From assembly GCF_029379315.1 (NCBI RefSeq), contig NZ_JAQYWQ010000036.1, positions 1-52,830 of the forward strand: 52,830 nucleotides of DNA, written 5' to 3'. The stretch comes from Nostoc sp. S13. Lineage in GTDB: Bacteria; Cyanobacteriota; Cyanobacteriia; Cyanobacteriales; Nostocaceae. A program made the position numbers and the translations under genes. Shown here piece after piece: positions 42,910 to 52,251 of this stretch; the stretch's first letter is position 1; every line of letters starts with the position of its first letter. The notes beneath the pieces were generated by a model that saw nothing but the letters and a program-made list of their open reading frames with translations, made no database searches and had not been told where the DNA came from.

Positions 42910-43635
42910 ATGGCAACCCAACTCGGTGAAGCTAAATCTTCAACAGAACTGGTAATATCTTGGGAGGCATTGCCCGCAGATTTTCACCTAGAGGATGAAC
43001 CAGTGGAAAATACAGGTCAGCCACTATTGGCTGGTGCTTTGCGCGAAAGCCTTGAGATAAGTGGTTTCATCCAACCGCAGATGTTGATAGCCTCGAATTT
43101 TGGACTTTGTGCGACGATAAACGGGCAATTTATTGCTAAAGCACCCGACTGGGTTTATGTGCCATCGGTAAATCAGATTTTAGGAGAACGCAAAAGCTAT
43201 ACACCCAATTTAGAGGGTGATATTCCGGCAATTGTGATGGAATTTCTATCTGACACTGAGGGTGGAGAATACTCTTTTAAGCGAACCTATCCACCAGGAA
43301 AATGGTTTTTTTATGAGCAGATTCTTCAAGTTCCAATTTACCTGATTTTTGACCCAAATGGCGGTTTGTTAGAATTTTACCAACTCGAAAACAGGCGCTA
43401 TGAGTTAAAGCAACCTGATGAAAATGGTCGTCATTGGATTAATTCAATGGGTTTATTTCTGGGAAGTTGGCGAGGAACAAAAGAAGCTAGAACTGGTTAC
43501 TGGTTACGCTGGTGGGATAAGGCAGGTAATTTGTTACTTTGGGCAGTGGAACAAATTGAACAGGAACGTCAGCAAAAAGAACGGCTAATTGCCTATTTAC
43601 AATCTCAAGGTATTGATCCAAATAATTTGCAATAG
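42910..43635 (+). CDS. Uma2 family (DUF820) predicted endonuclease, second copy
   Basis: A 241-residue Uma2-type protein. Family features: CATINGQFIAKAPDWVYVPS (catalytic Asp in the PDW equivalent), NLEGDIPAIVMEFLSDTEGGEY (Glu), FYEQILQVPIYLIFDPNGGLLEFYQL, and a C-terminal helical tail (QIEQERQQKERLIAYLQSQG) that is common in larger Uma2 proteins. A GTG at 42904 opens the frame, but the ATG at 42910 is the usual MATQL start. It is quite different from the copy at 18232. Its cellular role is unknown and it stands alone. Confidence 0.85.
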   Translation: MATQLGEAKSSTELVISWEALPADFHLEDEPVENTGQPLLAGALRESLEISGFIQPQMLIASNFGLCATINGQFIAKAPDWVYVPSVNQILGERKSYTPNLEGDIPAIVMEFLSDTEGGEYSFKRTYPPGKWFFYEQILQVPIYLIFDPNGGLLEFYQLENRRYELKQPDENGRHWINSMGLFLGSWRGTKEARTGYWLRWWDKAGNLLLWAVEQIEQERQQKERLIAYLQSQGIDPNNLQ

Positions 43636-43916
43636 CATATATAGAAAAATTTTTCAAGTATTTCAGTTGACTAAGTTTAAGCAAAGAATTGCTGGGGTGC
43701 GTAGCTAACCGCCGTAGGCATTACTAAAACCAATTCAGAAGCAGAATTAGCTGGGTTAATCGGTGATGAATTCAGAAATTTAAGCACGGGTGAAAAAGCT
43801 ACTCGAAGAGAAAAAAGTAAAAGAGGAAAAAAATAGCGTTTTTGATGAATCAAAAAACAAAATTATTCGTCACTTAAACTATTAATTCCCGACCTATTTC
43901 TACTGGAGGATGATTT
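43636..43916. other. Intergenic leader of the COP23-type gene
   Basis: About 280 bp without a recognisable gene. A GGTGCGTAGCTAACCGCCG repeat word lies near 43696, and GGAGGATGATTT provides a ribosome site for the next gene. Confidence 0.4.
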
Positions 43917-44699
43917 ATGTCATCACAACTGCTGCGATTTATATCTTTGGGCGGTCTTGGCTTATCTTTGTGTCTGGGCAATTCAGCAGCAATGGCACAA
44001 TATGATTCTAGTGGCGATGGTGTAGTAGTACCAACAGTACCATCAGGTGGGACATCAGAACCAGTCCCAATAGATACATCAACAGGTATACCAACTTCAC
44101 CCTCGGCTGACGGTACAACTCGGTTTAGCTGTCAGACTTACAATGGTCAGTACACCGTTATGTATCAGCCACAAAGTCAATCAGGACAATTCTTTCCTTG
44201 GGCGGCGCCTGCGGCCTTGGGCGGTGGTTGGGATGCACAAAGGCGTTGTGCAGCAATTGCCAGTCGTTTAGAACTTTATCGCCCAGATGGCTTACAAGAA
44301 CTCCAGACAGCTGTAGAAAATAACGAAAATATTGTCTGCGTCACAACTCAAGCTAACCCAACCTGTAGAATTGTGCTGACAGTACCGCGTGGGAAAGATC
44401 CCTATGTTATCCGCAATAGCGTTTTTCAAAACTTGACTACTGCTGACAGTGGACAACAGACTATAGCCGTTAACACTTATGGCGATCGCAGTAGTGGAGG
44501 CAACGAATTATATAATTTAGGACGCACACTTCTGGGCAGTGGTAATAATCGGGTTAGTTCATCTAGAAATGGGATTAATTTGAAACCTTTCCTCGATCGC
44601 CAAGATGGCGGTACTGGAAACAATTTGCGGAGGGGAGTAGCAATTCGTCGTCAGTCTCAGCCTAACGGTGCTCGTCTAAATCCTGGTAATTTCCGCTAA
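43917..44699 (+). CDS. Secreted COP23-domain protein
   Basis: A 260-residue exported protein. Signal peptide about residues 1-27 (LRFISLGGLGLSLCLGNSAA, then MAQ), a Ser/Thr/Pro/Gly-rich spacer (about 28-68), then a COP23 domain (about 70-190) with RFSCQTYNGQYTVMYQP, GGWDAQRRCAAIASRLELY, NENIVCVTTQANPTC and a late VYGDR-like segment. The name comes from a circadian oscillating membrane protein of Cyanothece; the biochemical function is unknown. The four cysteines are consistent with disulphides. The C-terminal 60 residues are Asn/Arg/Gly-rich and low complexity. A clear terminator follows. Confidence 0.82.
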   Translation: MSSQLLRFISLGGLGLSLCLGNSAAMAQYDSSGDGVVVPTVPSGGTSEPVPIDTSTGIPTSPSADGTTRFSCQTYNGQYTVMYQPQSQSGQFFPWAAPAALGGGWDAQRRCAAIASRLELYRPDGLQELQTAVENNENIVCVTTQANPTCRIVLTVPRGKDPYVIRNSVFQNLTTADSGQQTIAVNTYGDRSSGGNELYNLGRTLLGSGNNRVSSSRNGINLKPFLDRQDGGTGNNLRRGVAIRRQSQPNGARLNPGNFR

Positions 44700-44730
44700 T
44701 TGATTAAAACAGTTCAGTTAAGAAGAATTA

Positions 44731-44760
44731 TAGGGTGGGCAAACAGCCTACCCTAATTTT
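44731..44760 (+). terminator. Terminator of the COP23-type gene
   Basis: TAGGGTGGGC, loop AAACA, GCCTACCCTA, then ATTTT: a GC-rich stem with one mismatch and a T-run, 32 bp after the stop. Confidence 0.7.
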
Positions 44761-44799
44761 CATTGGACTAAGATTTTGCACCAATTTCAATAAGTATAG

Positions 44800-45000
44800 G
44801 ACTTATGTACGAGTGACGGAACAATCAAACCGCAGAGGCACAGAGAAGCCAGTGCGTTGCGGTGAATCCAGGGCTGTAGGCGGGTTTCCCGCCGTAGACG
44901 ACTGGTGTTAGCGTAGCGGTAGCGCTTTATGCGCTAGACTAAACTAGCGCCCAATAGGTTGAATAATTTTTGGCAAAACTAAAACAAGTCTATGAATTTG
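44800..45000. repeat. Partial MITE-like repeat
   Basis: AGGACTTATGTACGAGTGACG and the words CGCAGAGGCACAGAGAAGCC and CCAGTGCGTTGCGG resemble the left end of the element at 1602. They are followed by CGTAGCGGTAGCGC palindromes. No right end is visible, so it is a fragment. Confidence 0.5.
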
Positions 45001-45025
45001 CCTCAAAAAGCGTTTAAATTACTCA

Positions 45026-45721
45026 ATGGCTATTTTCTTTTCAGATTTTTTTGAAGTTTCACCCGACTTAATTGAGGAATATGGAGCTTTCAATATATCG
45101 CTCATCAACGATCTACCCTTATTCGTAGATCCATTTTTGCTATTTAACAGTGAAAACCCAACCTATAAAGAGCTTCACGAAGATATCATTCGCTATATGC
45201 GTTTTTTGAAGGAAATGTCTTTGTCAAGTGCGATTAATCCGCATTTAGTAGATGCCTGGTTTACATTCCCTGAAGTTAAGCAAAACTGGCTTGGATTCAG
45301 TGAAAAAGGCAATGAAGGTCATGGACTCGGAAAAGATTTTGCTAAGGCTCTGAACAAAAACTTAAATTCTGTATTTAAAAGTTTTGGCGAAGAGACAATT
45401 ACGCGCAGTAGCCATTTAGAAAAATTATGCCTTGTTCGTGAAGGTGTAGGGCGTGATAACATCAGTGACTTTACAACTAACCTAATAAAAAATTTTCTTG
45501 CTACATACACTCAAGAATTTGTATTAAATAATTTATCTAAAAGTCAAATTAAGTCGATAACAATAAACAAGGTAAAATTTAATTATAATACCCGTACTTG
45601 GACTTCTGCAAATTTTCAATTGCCATACATTAACGGTGATTATGTTCTTCTTACTCCCAAAGATATCTTAACGAAATATGAGTCATGGATTAATAGACCA
45701 GAACTTTTAGAGCGTTTTTAA
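45026..45721 (+). pseudogene. N-terminal half of a disrupted conflict-type nuclease gene
   Basis: A 231-residue frame whose start (MAIFFSDFFEVSPDLIEEYG, then AFNISLINDLPLFVDPFLLF) looks like the beginning of a larger uncharacterised family. It ends RPELLERF at a TAA (45719-45721). The next codons continue in the same frame (EIAGGLPNGVLRAQVNEYLL) into the frame 45752-46858, so the TAA probably interrupts a single protein of about 610 residues. The N-terminal domain is not one I can name. The AT content is higher than in nearby housekeeping genes, which fits an acquired defence-type gene. Confidence 0.6.
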
Positions 45722-45751
45722 GAAATTGCTGGTGGATTACCGAATGGAGTC

Positions 45752-46858
45752 TTGCGTGCTCAAGTCAATGAGTATCTTTTGCGTGTTATTCCTACGGGTT
45801 CAAAAGCAAAAAAAAAGGAGATTCAAGATGCTATCACTTTAGCAGTAGATAAATTTCCAGAGGTTATTGATCATTACATTCGACTTAAGGAAGAGCAAGG
45901 CGATAAAGCAGCCTCTATTGCAGAAGAACGTGTTGCAGAGGTAAAAGCTCTTTTTGTTGAACAAATTGGTCAACTGGTGAATGAGTACCTAAAGCCAAGT
46001 GGGTTTTATCAAAGTCCAGGAAACACATATTTTGAGGTAAAAAAGCGAATATTATTGATTAAAGATGTAATTGAAAATAAAGGCGGCTATCGGTTTTTTT
46101 ATATTAATAAAAAACCTCTTAGACGGGAAGTAGACCTTAAAATTATCTATCGTTTAATGTGGTTTTCCAATCCTTATGATGTAATTAAAGAGGTAAATGA
46201 TGGACGTGAAACTATCGATTTCAAGGTGTTAACTGACAAGGGAGAGAAGACATTAGTTGAATTTAAGCTTGGGAAGAATTCACAATTAGAAAGTAATCTA
46301 GCCAAGCGATGTGAAATCTATGATAAGTCTAGCGACTCAACACATCCTTCATTGAAGGTAATATTGTATTTTTCAGAAGATGAACTTGCCAAAATCAACC
46401 GGATTTTGGAACGTCTACACCTTAAAGATTCACCGCATATCATACTGATTGATGCTTGTGATGATAATAAGCCATCTGATCACTTATCCAATTTCCAATT
46501 TGGTAATGGGTTAATCAATGGTGACGCTGTAAACGCTGGGAAAATTGGCGACGACATTTGGAATATTCACATGGGGCAGCAGATGGCTTCAGACAATTCA
46601 GCCCAATCACAGAGTCAACGACAGCGATCGCTCTCTGAAAGAGATTCACTCGAAAAAACATACAAGCTCCAAAGCCAGAAAGTTACAAAGATGCGAATAG
46701 CGTTAGTGATTGAGACTGATGAATCTCGCAAGTTTCAATATCAACACCAGCTTCAGGCAGAGGAACGCGCGCTAAAGGAACTTGCTGACAAGTTGGATGC
46801 AATTGAACAACAGTTGCAAGCGACTGATGTTCCTCGGACTAAAGAGGAAGATCACTAA
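45752..46858 (+). pseudogene. C-terminal half: PD-(D/E)XK-like nuclease with coiled coil
   Basis: It is in the same frame as 45026-45721, after a TAA. Its 368 codons (from a weak TTG) show FDVIKEVNDGR-like sequence (YDVIKEVNDGRETIDFKVLT), then TLVEFKLGKNSQLESNLAKR. The candidate catalytic residues are Asp156, Glu170 and Lys172, typical of PD-(D/E)XK nucleases. Next comes a Gly/Asn-rich strand region (FGNGLINGDAVNAGKIGDDI) and a C-terminal charged coiled coil (KLQSQKVTKMRIALVIETDE, then SRKFQYQHQLQAEERALKEL). That coiled-coil pattern is found in effector-associated conflict proteins. Without the upstream half it is probably not functional as it stands. Confidence 0.65.
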
Positions 46859-46909
46859 GAACAAAGTATCTCTTAAGTTCCTATTAATAAATCATCTCCT
46901 AAGACTTTA

Positions 46910-47101
46910 AATTTAAGCAATATAGATAAAAAGGATTTACGAGATGTGTTACTTAGTGCTTTTCCGCAGGAGGCTGATTTAGAGATTATGCTGAAAGATA
47001 AATTAGAAATTGTGTTAAACAGAATTGTAAGTGGCAATAATTATACAATAGTTATGTGAAATCTTATAAACTGGTTTGAAGCTCTTTGTCCAGCTACTTA
47101 A
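46910..47101 (+). pseudogene. EAD1-like effector-associated domain remnant
   Basis: In the same frame as the two pieces upstream, the sequence reads NLSNIDKKDLRDVLLSAFPQ, then EADLEIMLKDKLEIVLNRIV, SGNNYTIVM, an in-frame TGA (47057-47059), then NLINWFEALCPAT. This resembles Effector-Associated Domain 1 (LLSAFP..LE.ML....LEEI...NY..IVF.LI.WAE), an adaptor domain of bacterial NTP-dependent conflict systems. Two TAA codons (46856 and 46874) separate it from the nuclease piece and the TGA interrupts its last helix. No start codon is apparent. Confidence 0.55.
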
Positions 47102-47462
47102 AGCTATTTTTGTAGGGCGGGCAATGTTTACCGATACCGAACATCTTGATTTGATGCTTATGCAGTGCCCAACTGGCTCCTCTACGGTTATGGTAACTTT
47201 AAAAAATTACGAATTACATTTGTTGTTTTAACCTTTTGCTAGCTGTTTCTTAATCTAGCTGGGATAGTTTGAGGATGCCCAATTAAGAACTAATACCAAA
47301 AAGTTATGTAGCTGTCTTCTGACAACCTGTAAAAACAAGAGTTTGGAAGGCAAATTTTATATTACCCATGTTGATATTGTGTTCATCGCAGGTCTTGGCG
47401 TAGCCATCGATCTAACTGCAAAGTGGATATTTGCAGTTAACGGTCTTTGACTGGCAATAAAA

Positions 47463-47600
47463 ATGCTATTTACACTCGAAGTTTTCCACACTTCGGATTT
47501 TGAATCTGGCCTTGACGCTGCCAGTATTAGCCCTGAGACTTCTGATGCTGTTCGTTTCTCAGCATTACTAAATCGATTACGGACTAATTATCGATACTGA
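47463..47600 (+). pseudogene. Truncated metallophosphatase/5'-nucleotidase-like N-terminus
   Basis: A 45-codon frame, MLFTLEVFHTSDFESGLDAA then SISPETSDAVRFSALLNRLR, ends at TGA. It resembles the first strand and metal-binding H-x-S-D region (here FHTSDFE) of secreted 5'-nucleotidase/metallophosphatase proteins (consensus LQILHASDFE... AVRFSAVLNAL). The rest of the gene is missing. It precedes the phytase-type gene by 94 bp. Identification from so short a piece is tentative. Confidence 0.4.
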
Positions 47601-47693
47601 CAAAATTGGGAGTTACAGCTAAATCAACTCATTTTTTCAGCCTCAAATATCCGCTCATCTTTACCCACTCTGAATCTACCCCATAACTAACTT

Positions 47694-50600
47694 ATGGTAA
47701 CTACTAGTACAATCCGCTTTTCCCAATTTAATCCTTCCTTAAACCACAGCACTCAGGCAGGTAAAACCATTCCTAATGTGGGATTCCAGGAGCAGACTAC
47801 CTTCGTTACTGGCTTTATTCCCTCTGGTGCGGCGGGAACGGTGAATGGGCTACAGACTCCATTGGGTGGACTTTCTGGTGTCACATATGATGCTGTCAAT
47901 AACCGCTACTATGCGATCTCAGACGATCGCTCCCAAGTTGCCCCCGCCCGCTTTTATACCTTCACTACCGATACCGGGGTGACTTTTACCAATGTCACAC
48001 CCTTGAAAGATATCAATGGCAACTTCTTTGCACTCAATAGTCTCGACCCAGAAGGCATTGCTTTAACTAACAATGGCACAGTCTTCATCTCTTCAGAGGG
48101 CGAAGTTAATCCTAGTGCAGGTCGCGTTACCAATCCCTTTATTAAAGAATTTTCCTTAGCAACAGGGCAAGAAGTGCGTAGGCGTAGCCAGCCGCAGGCA
48201 TCGCTACTTGTCCCCAGCAAGTTTCTACCAGTAGTTCAAGATACCAACGGCAATGGTATTATAGATGCAGGTGATACGCAGACATCAGGCGTTTATAATA
48301 ACTTAGCATTTGAAAGCCTCACGATTACACCTGACCAGAAAACCCTATTCACCGCTACTGAAAACGCGCTATCCCAAGATGGATTAATCGCTTCACTCAC
48401 CAGTGGTAGCCCTTCTCGAATTCTGCAATACAATCTGGTTACTGGACAGCCAGAAAAGGAATATCTTTATATTACTGATGCGTTGGCGCAGCCCCCCGTA
48501 GGGATTGCCCAAGCGCCTAACCCTAGCACAGGCTCAAGTAACAATGGTTTGACAGATTTACTCGCAATAGATAATCGGGGAACCTTCTTAGCGTTGGAAC
48601 GCTCTTTTTCTGTGGGTGTAGGCAATACCATCAAAATCTACGAAGTTTCTCTACAAGGTGCAACGGACATTAGCACCATTGACTCACTCAGCAGTTTGAG
48701 TGCTGAACAACTAGCAGCGATAAAACCTGCTCAAAAGCGTCTACTGTTGAATTTAAATGACCTAAATCTGCCTACTGACACCAATCACCCCACAGGAGTA
48801 GATAACATTGAGGGTATTACCTTCGGTCCCAAACTAGCAGATGGTCGTCAGTCCATTGTGCTGGTGAGTGACAACAACTTTGGTAATACCCAATATACCC
48901 AAATCCTCACCTTGGGCGCAGACTTGGTTCCCACTGCTGCACCCACAGTAGAAACCCGTCCCGATTTATTTGATGATCCAGCACTTCCCACATCTCAACG
49001 TGCAGATGCTGATGATCCTGCCATCTATGTTAATGCCACAAAGGCTGCCGATAGCCTAGTACTAACCTCAGTGAAAAATGCTGGACTGCGGGTTTATGAC
49101 TTGTCTGGTAATTTGTTGCAAACAGTTAATCCTGGTGGTATTCGCTACAACAATATTGATCTGCAATACGGTTTTAAATTAGGCAATCAATCGATGGATA
49201 TTGCCGTAGCTAGCGATCGCGGCAATGATAAACTAGCAATCTTCAAAATTAACCCCAACCCCACCACCCCCGGACAATACTTGGAAGATATCACCGATAG
49301 CAATATTGGTACTATCTTCCAAGCATCACCTTTTGAACCTCCCTATTCCGCATCAACTCGTAGTTCTTACGGAGTTACCTTATACCGTAGCCCCGTAACT
49401 AATGATTACTATGTCTTTACCAGTCGCCGAGAAACTGGAGATATAGCTCAGTTCAAATTGATTGACAAAGGTAATGGCAAAATTGGAACTGAACTGGTGC
49501 GGGAGTTCACCATCCCCTCACCCATCACAGAAGGGCGTTCTCCCCAAACAGAGGGTATGGTGGTTGACCAAGAAACCGGCTTTCTCTACATAGCCCAAGA
49601 AGATGTCGGCATCTGGAAATTCCAGGCAGAACCGGACGGTGGTACAACAGGCAAACTGATTGATCGCGTTCGTTTTGAGGGTGGTTCTCACCTCACCGAT
49701 GACGCAGAAGGGTTGACTATTTATTACGGCAAAAACGGCACAGGCTACCTGCTAGCATCCAGCCAAGGCGATAGCACCTTTGTTGCCTACACTCGTGAAG
49801 GTAACAACGAATATGTGGGTAACTTTGCTATTGGTAACAATGGGTCAATTGACAGCGTGCAAGAGTCAGACGGTGCAGATGTAATTAACGTGCCACTGGG
49901 GCCTAATTTCCCATTTGGTTTATTTGTCACTCAAGATGGCTCCAATGAATCTGCCAAGACAATCGATGGCGAAAATGTCAACTCTAACTTTAAGCTGGTG
50001 CCTTGGGAGAATATAGCCAATGCCTTGCCCAATTCTCTGCATATCGACCCCACTGGTTACTATCCCCGCAATCCTGTTGCCCGGATAAACCTAACTAGTT
50101 TTGGTTCTAGCAATAGCAATACTGTCAATCTTCAGCCAGGACAATTCTTTTGTGCAGGTGACGGAGCAGACTTTATAGAAGCTACTAAAAATAACACAAT
50201 CCTGGCTGGAAACGGTGATGATACAGTGCTTGTAGGCAGTGACTCCTCAGTATCCGGGAATGACGGTAACGATCAAATATTTATTGGTCAAAACGGCCCG
50301 GCTCAAAATACTAGTGCTGATGGTGGCAATGGTGATGATGTTATTACCGTGGTGGAAGCTAGTGCTAGTAATAATTTGTTTGGGGCGGCAGGTGATGATA
50401 CTCTCACAGTAATTGAAGGTTCTCGTCAATCATTATTCGGTGGCTCAGGCAATGATACCCTTAGCAGTGGCGGTAGCAATAACCGTCTCTACGGTGGTTC
50501 TGGCGATGACAAACTCTTCTCTAATGTTAATGATTCGCTATTTGGTGGCGATGGTGATGATCTGCTATTTGCCGGTCAAGGAGGTGACAATCGCCTGAGT

Positions 50601-51143
50601 GGTGGTGCTGGTGATGACCAAGTTACCCTAGTTGAAGCCAATGGTAATAACAATCTATTTGGGGCAGCAGGGAATGATACTTTGACAGTAGTTGAAGGTA
50701 CTCGTCAACTGTCCTTCGGTGGCTCCGGTAACGACACTCTCAAGAGTCAAGGTAGTAATAACCGTCTCTACGGTGGTTCTGGTGATGACAAACTCTTCTC
50801 CAATGTCAATGATTCGCTGTTTGGTGGCGATGGTGATGATGTGCTATTTGCTAGTGAACAGGGCGGTAATCGCTTGACTGGTGGTGCTGGTGCTGACCAA
50901 TTCTGGATTGCTAACGCCAGTTTGCCAGCTAGCAAGAACATTATTACTGACTTTGCGATCGGGATTGATCAAATCGGGCTGGGTGGTATTAGTGTTACTC
51001 AGTTTAGTGGGCTAACACTATTGCAAAAAGGTAGTGATACTTTGGTAAAAACCGGAAATACTGAGTTAGCTTCATTGCTCTTAATTAGATCAACTAGCCT
51101 CACGGCAAATGACTTCACTTTCTCTACTAGTGTCATTGATTAG
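47694..51143 (+). CDS. Phytase-like secreted protein with RTX calcium-binding repeats
   Basis: An 1149-residue protein. Residues about 10-420 form an esterase-like/phytase-like propeller ([33 protein letters not shown]). Residues about 430-790 form a 3-phytase-type beta-propeller with [44 protein letters not shown] and [11 protein letters not shown], a family that releases phosphate from phytate and needs calcium. From about 815 to 1090 come RTX-type GGxGxDxL repeats in two near-copies of a block of about 95 residues ([14 protein letters not shown]... and [14 protein letters not shown]...). The end ([20 protein letters not shown]) is a type I-exported RTX tail. There is no signal peptide. Dispersed repeat DNA appears in frame near 48177 and 48480. 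Confidence 0.88.
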   Translation: MVTTSTIRFSQFNPSLNHSTQAGKTIPNVGFQEQTTFVTGFIPSGAAGTVNGLQTPLGGLSGVTYDAVNNRYYAISDDRSQVAPARFYTFTTDTGVTFTNVTPLKDINGNFFALNSLDPEGIALTNNGTVFISSEGEVNPSAGRVTNPFIKEFSLATGQEVRRRSQPQASLLVPSKFLPVVQDTNGNGIIDAGDTQTSGVYNNLAFESLTITPDQKTLFTATENALSQDGLIASLTSGSPSRILQYNLVTGQPEKEYLYITDALAQPPVGIAQAPNPSTGSSNNGLTDLLAIDNRGTFLALERSFSVGVGNTIKIYEVSLQGATDISTIDSLSSLSAEQLAAIKPAQKRLLLNLNDLNLPTDTNHPTGVDNIEGITFGPKLADGRQSIVLVSDNNFGNTQYTQILTLGADLVPTAAPTVETRPDLFDDPALPTSQRADADDPAIYVNATKAADSLVLTSVKNAGLRVYDLSGNLLQTVNPGGIRYNNIDLQYGFKLGNQSMDIAVASDRGNDKLAIFKINPNPTTPGQYLEDITDSNIGTIFQASPFEPPYSASTRSSYGVTLYRSPVTNDYYVFTSRRETGDIAQFKLIDKGNGKIGTELVREFTIPSPITEGRSPQTEGMVVDQETGFLYIAQEDVGIWKFQAEPDGGTTGKLIDRVRFEGGSHLTDDAEGLTIYYGKNGTGYLLASSQGDSTFVAYTREGNNEYVGNFAIGNNGSIDSVQESDGADVINVPLGPNFPFGLFVTQDGSNESAKTIDGENVNSNFKLVPWENIANALPNSLHIDPTGYYPRNPVARINLTSFGSSNSNTVNLQPGQFFCAGDGADFIEATKNNTILAGNGDDTVLVGSDSSVSGNDGNDQIFIGQNGPAQNTSADGGNGDDVITVVEASASNNLFGAAGDDTLTVIEGSRQSLFGGSGNDTLSSGGSNNRLYGGSGDDKLFSNVNDSLFGGDGDDLLFAGQGGDNRLSGGAGDDQVTLVEANGNNNLFGAAGNDTLTVVEGTRQLSFGGSGNDTLKSQGSNNRLYGGSGDDKLFSNVNDSLFGGDGDDVLFASEQGGNRLTGGAGADQFWIANASLPASKNIITDFAIGIDQIGLGGISVTQFSGLTLLQKGSDTLVKTGNTELASLLLIRSTSLTANDFTFSTSVID

Positions 51144-51175
51144 TGTAAAGTACAACTTGCTTTTTGAAGGTGGGT

Positions 51176-51211
51176 AAAATGTAGAAAATCATCACCGATT
51201 TTCTACATTTT
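51176..51211 (+). terminator. Terminator of the phytase/RTX gene
   Basis: AAAATGTAGAAAATC, loop ATCACC, then GATTTTCTACATTTT, a perfect 15-bp stem 32 bp after the stop. Confidence 0.7.
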
Positions 51212-51306
51212 AGCTTTGAGTTCTGCTTTTAGGCAGTACGTGTCTTCAAGGATAGAGGTCTCAGCCTCTGGGATTTAGGAAAGAATAGAAGGATAGTCAA
51301 AAATAT

Positions 51307-52251
51307 TTACCTTCCTCCAACGCTAATTGCTTTAGCCTTAATACTTGGGAAGTTTTTGTTGACATCATTATCTACATCACGCCAGTGAACGCTTTTATCT
51401 TGATCAATGGAATAGGAAGCACTTGATGTAGTTGGGTCGGCAGCAATTCCTAAACGCCTCTCGCTGAAAATATCCCAGCGGCTAGATTCTGGTGCCCAAC
51501 GTGCCCAAACATCATTCTGCTGAATTGCCCAAAGACGATTATCTCCTCCAACGCTAATTGCTTTAGCGTTAACACCTGGGAAGTTTTTGTTGACATTATT
51601 ATCTACATCACGCCAGTGAACGCTTCCATCCGGATCGATGTAATAGGAAGCACTTGATGTAGTTGGGTCGGCAGCAATTGCTAAACGGGTTTCACTGAAA
51701 ATATCCCACCGAGTATATTCTGGTGCCCAACGTGCCCAAACACCATTCTCCTGAATTGCCCAAAGACGATTAGCTCCTCCAACGCTAATTGCCTTAGCCT
51801 TAATACCTGGGAAGTCTTTGTTGACATTATTATCTACATCACGCCAGTGAACGCTTCCATCCGGATCGATGTAATAGGAAGCACTTGATGTAGTTGGGTC
51901 GGCAGCAATTGCTAAACGGGTTTCACTGAAAATATCCCACCGAGTATATTCTGGTGCCCAACGTGCCCAAACACCATTCTCCTGAATTGCCCAAAGACGA
52001 TTAGCTCCTCCAACGCTAATTGCCTTAGCCTTAATACCTGGGAAGTCTTTGTTGACATTATTATCTACATCACGCCAGTGAACGCTTCCATCCGGATCGA
52101 TGTAATAGGAAGCACTTGATGTAGTTGGGTCGGCAGCAATTGCTAAACGGGTTTCACTGAAAATATCCCAGCGGCTATATTCTGGTGCCCAACGTGTCCA
52201 AACACCATTCTCTTGAATCGCCCAAAGTCTTCCAGACGGAGAGTTGCTCAT
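51307..52251 (-). CDS. Four-repeat tectonin/propeller-like protein
   Basis: A 314-residue protein built from four copies of a 77-residue repeat (231 bp; for example 51768-51998 and 51999-52229 are nearly identical). Each copy reads RLWAIQENGVWARWAPEYTR, WDIFSETRLAIAADPTTSSA, SYYIDPDGSVHWRDVDNNVN and KDFPGIKAKAISVGGAN. The ISVGG...LWAIQ..GVW..W pattern resembles tectonin repeats of sugar- or lipid-A-binding beta-propellers. Copy 4 (C-terminal, 51307-51540) is the most diverged (SYSIDQDKSVHWRDVDNDVN). The N-terminus is MSNSPSG with no signal peptide. The function, perhaps carbohydrate binding, is inferred. Confidence 0.75.
   Translation of the reverse strand: MSNSPSGRLWAIQENGVWTRWAPEYSRWDIFSETRLAIAADPTTSSASYYIDPDGSVHWRDVDNNVNKDFPGIKAKAISVGGANRLWAIQENGVWARWAPEYTRWDIFSETRLAIAADPTTSSASYYIDPDGSVHWRDVDNNVNKDFPGIKAKAISVGGANRLWAIQENGVWARWAPEYTRWDIFSETRLAIAADPTTSSASYYIDPDGSVHWRDVDNNVNKNFPGVNAKAISVGGDNRLWAIQQNDVWARWAPESSRWDIFSERRLGIAADPTTSSASYSIDQDKSVHWRDVDNDVNKNFPSIKAKAISVGGR
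51541..52240. repeat. 231-bp tandem DNA repeat inside the tectonin-like gene
   Basis: Three almost identical 231-bp units (about 51541-51771, 51772-52002 and 52003-52233) with a more diverged fourth unit to the left. The period was measured from the recurrence of GATTAGCTCCTCCAACGC at 51768 and 51999. The near identity implies recent expansion or homogenisation. Confidence 0.85.

Larger units (their letters stand above)
46859..47693. other. Gene-poor region with two protein relics
   Basis: It holds an EAD1-like relic (46910-47101) and a truncated metallophosphatase-like start (47463-47600). The stretch 47102-47462 has no recognisable coding content. Confidence 0.45.
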
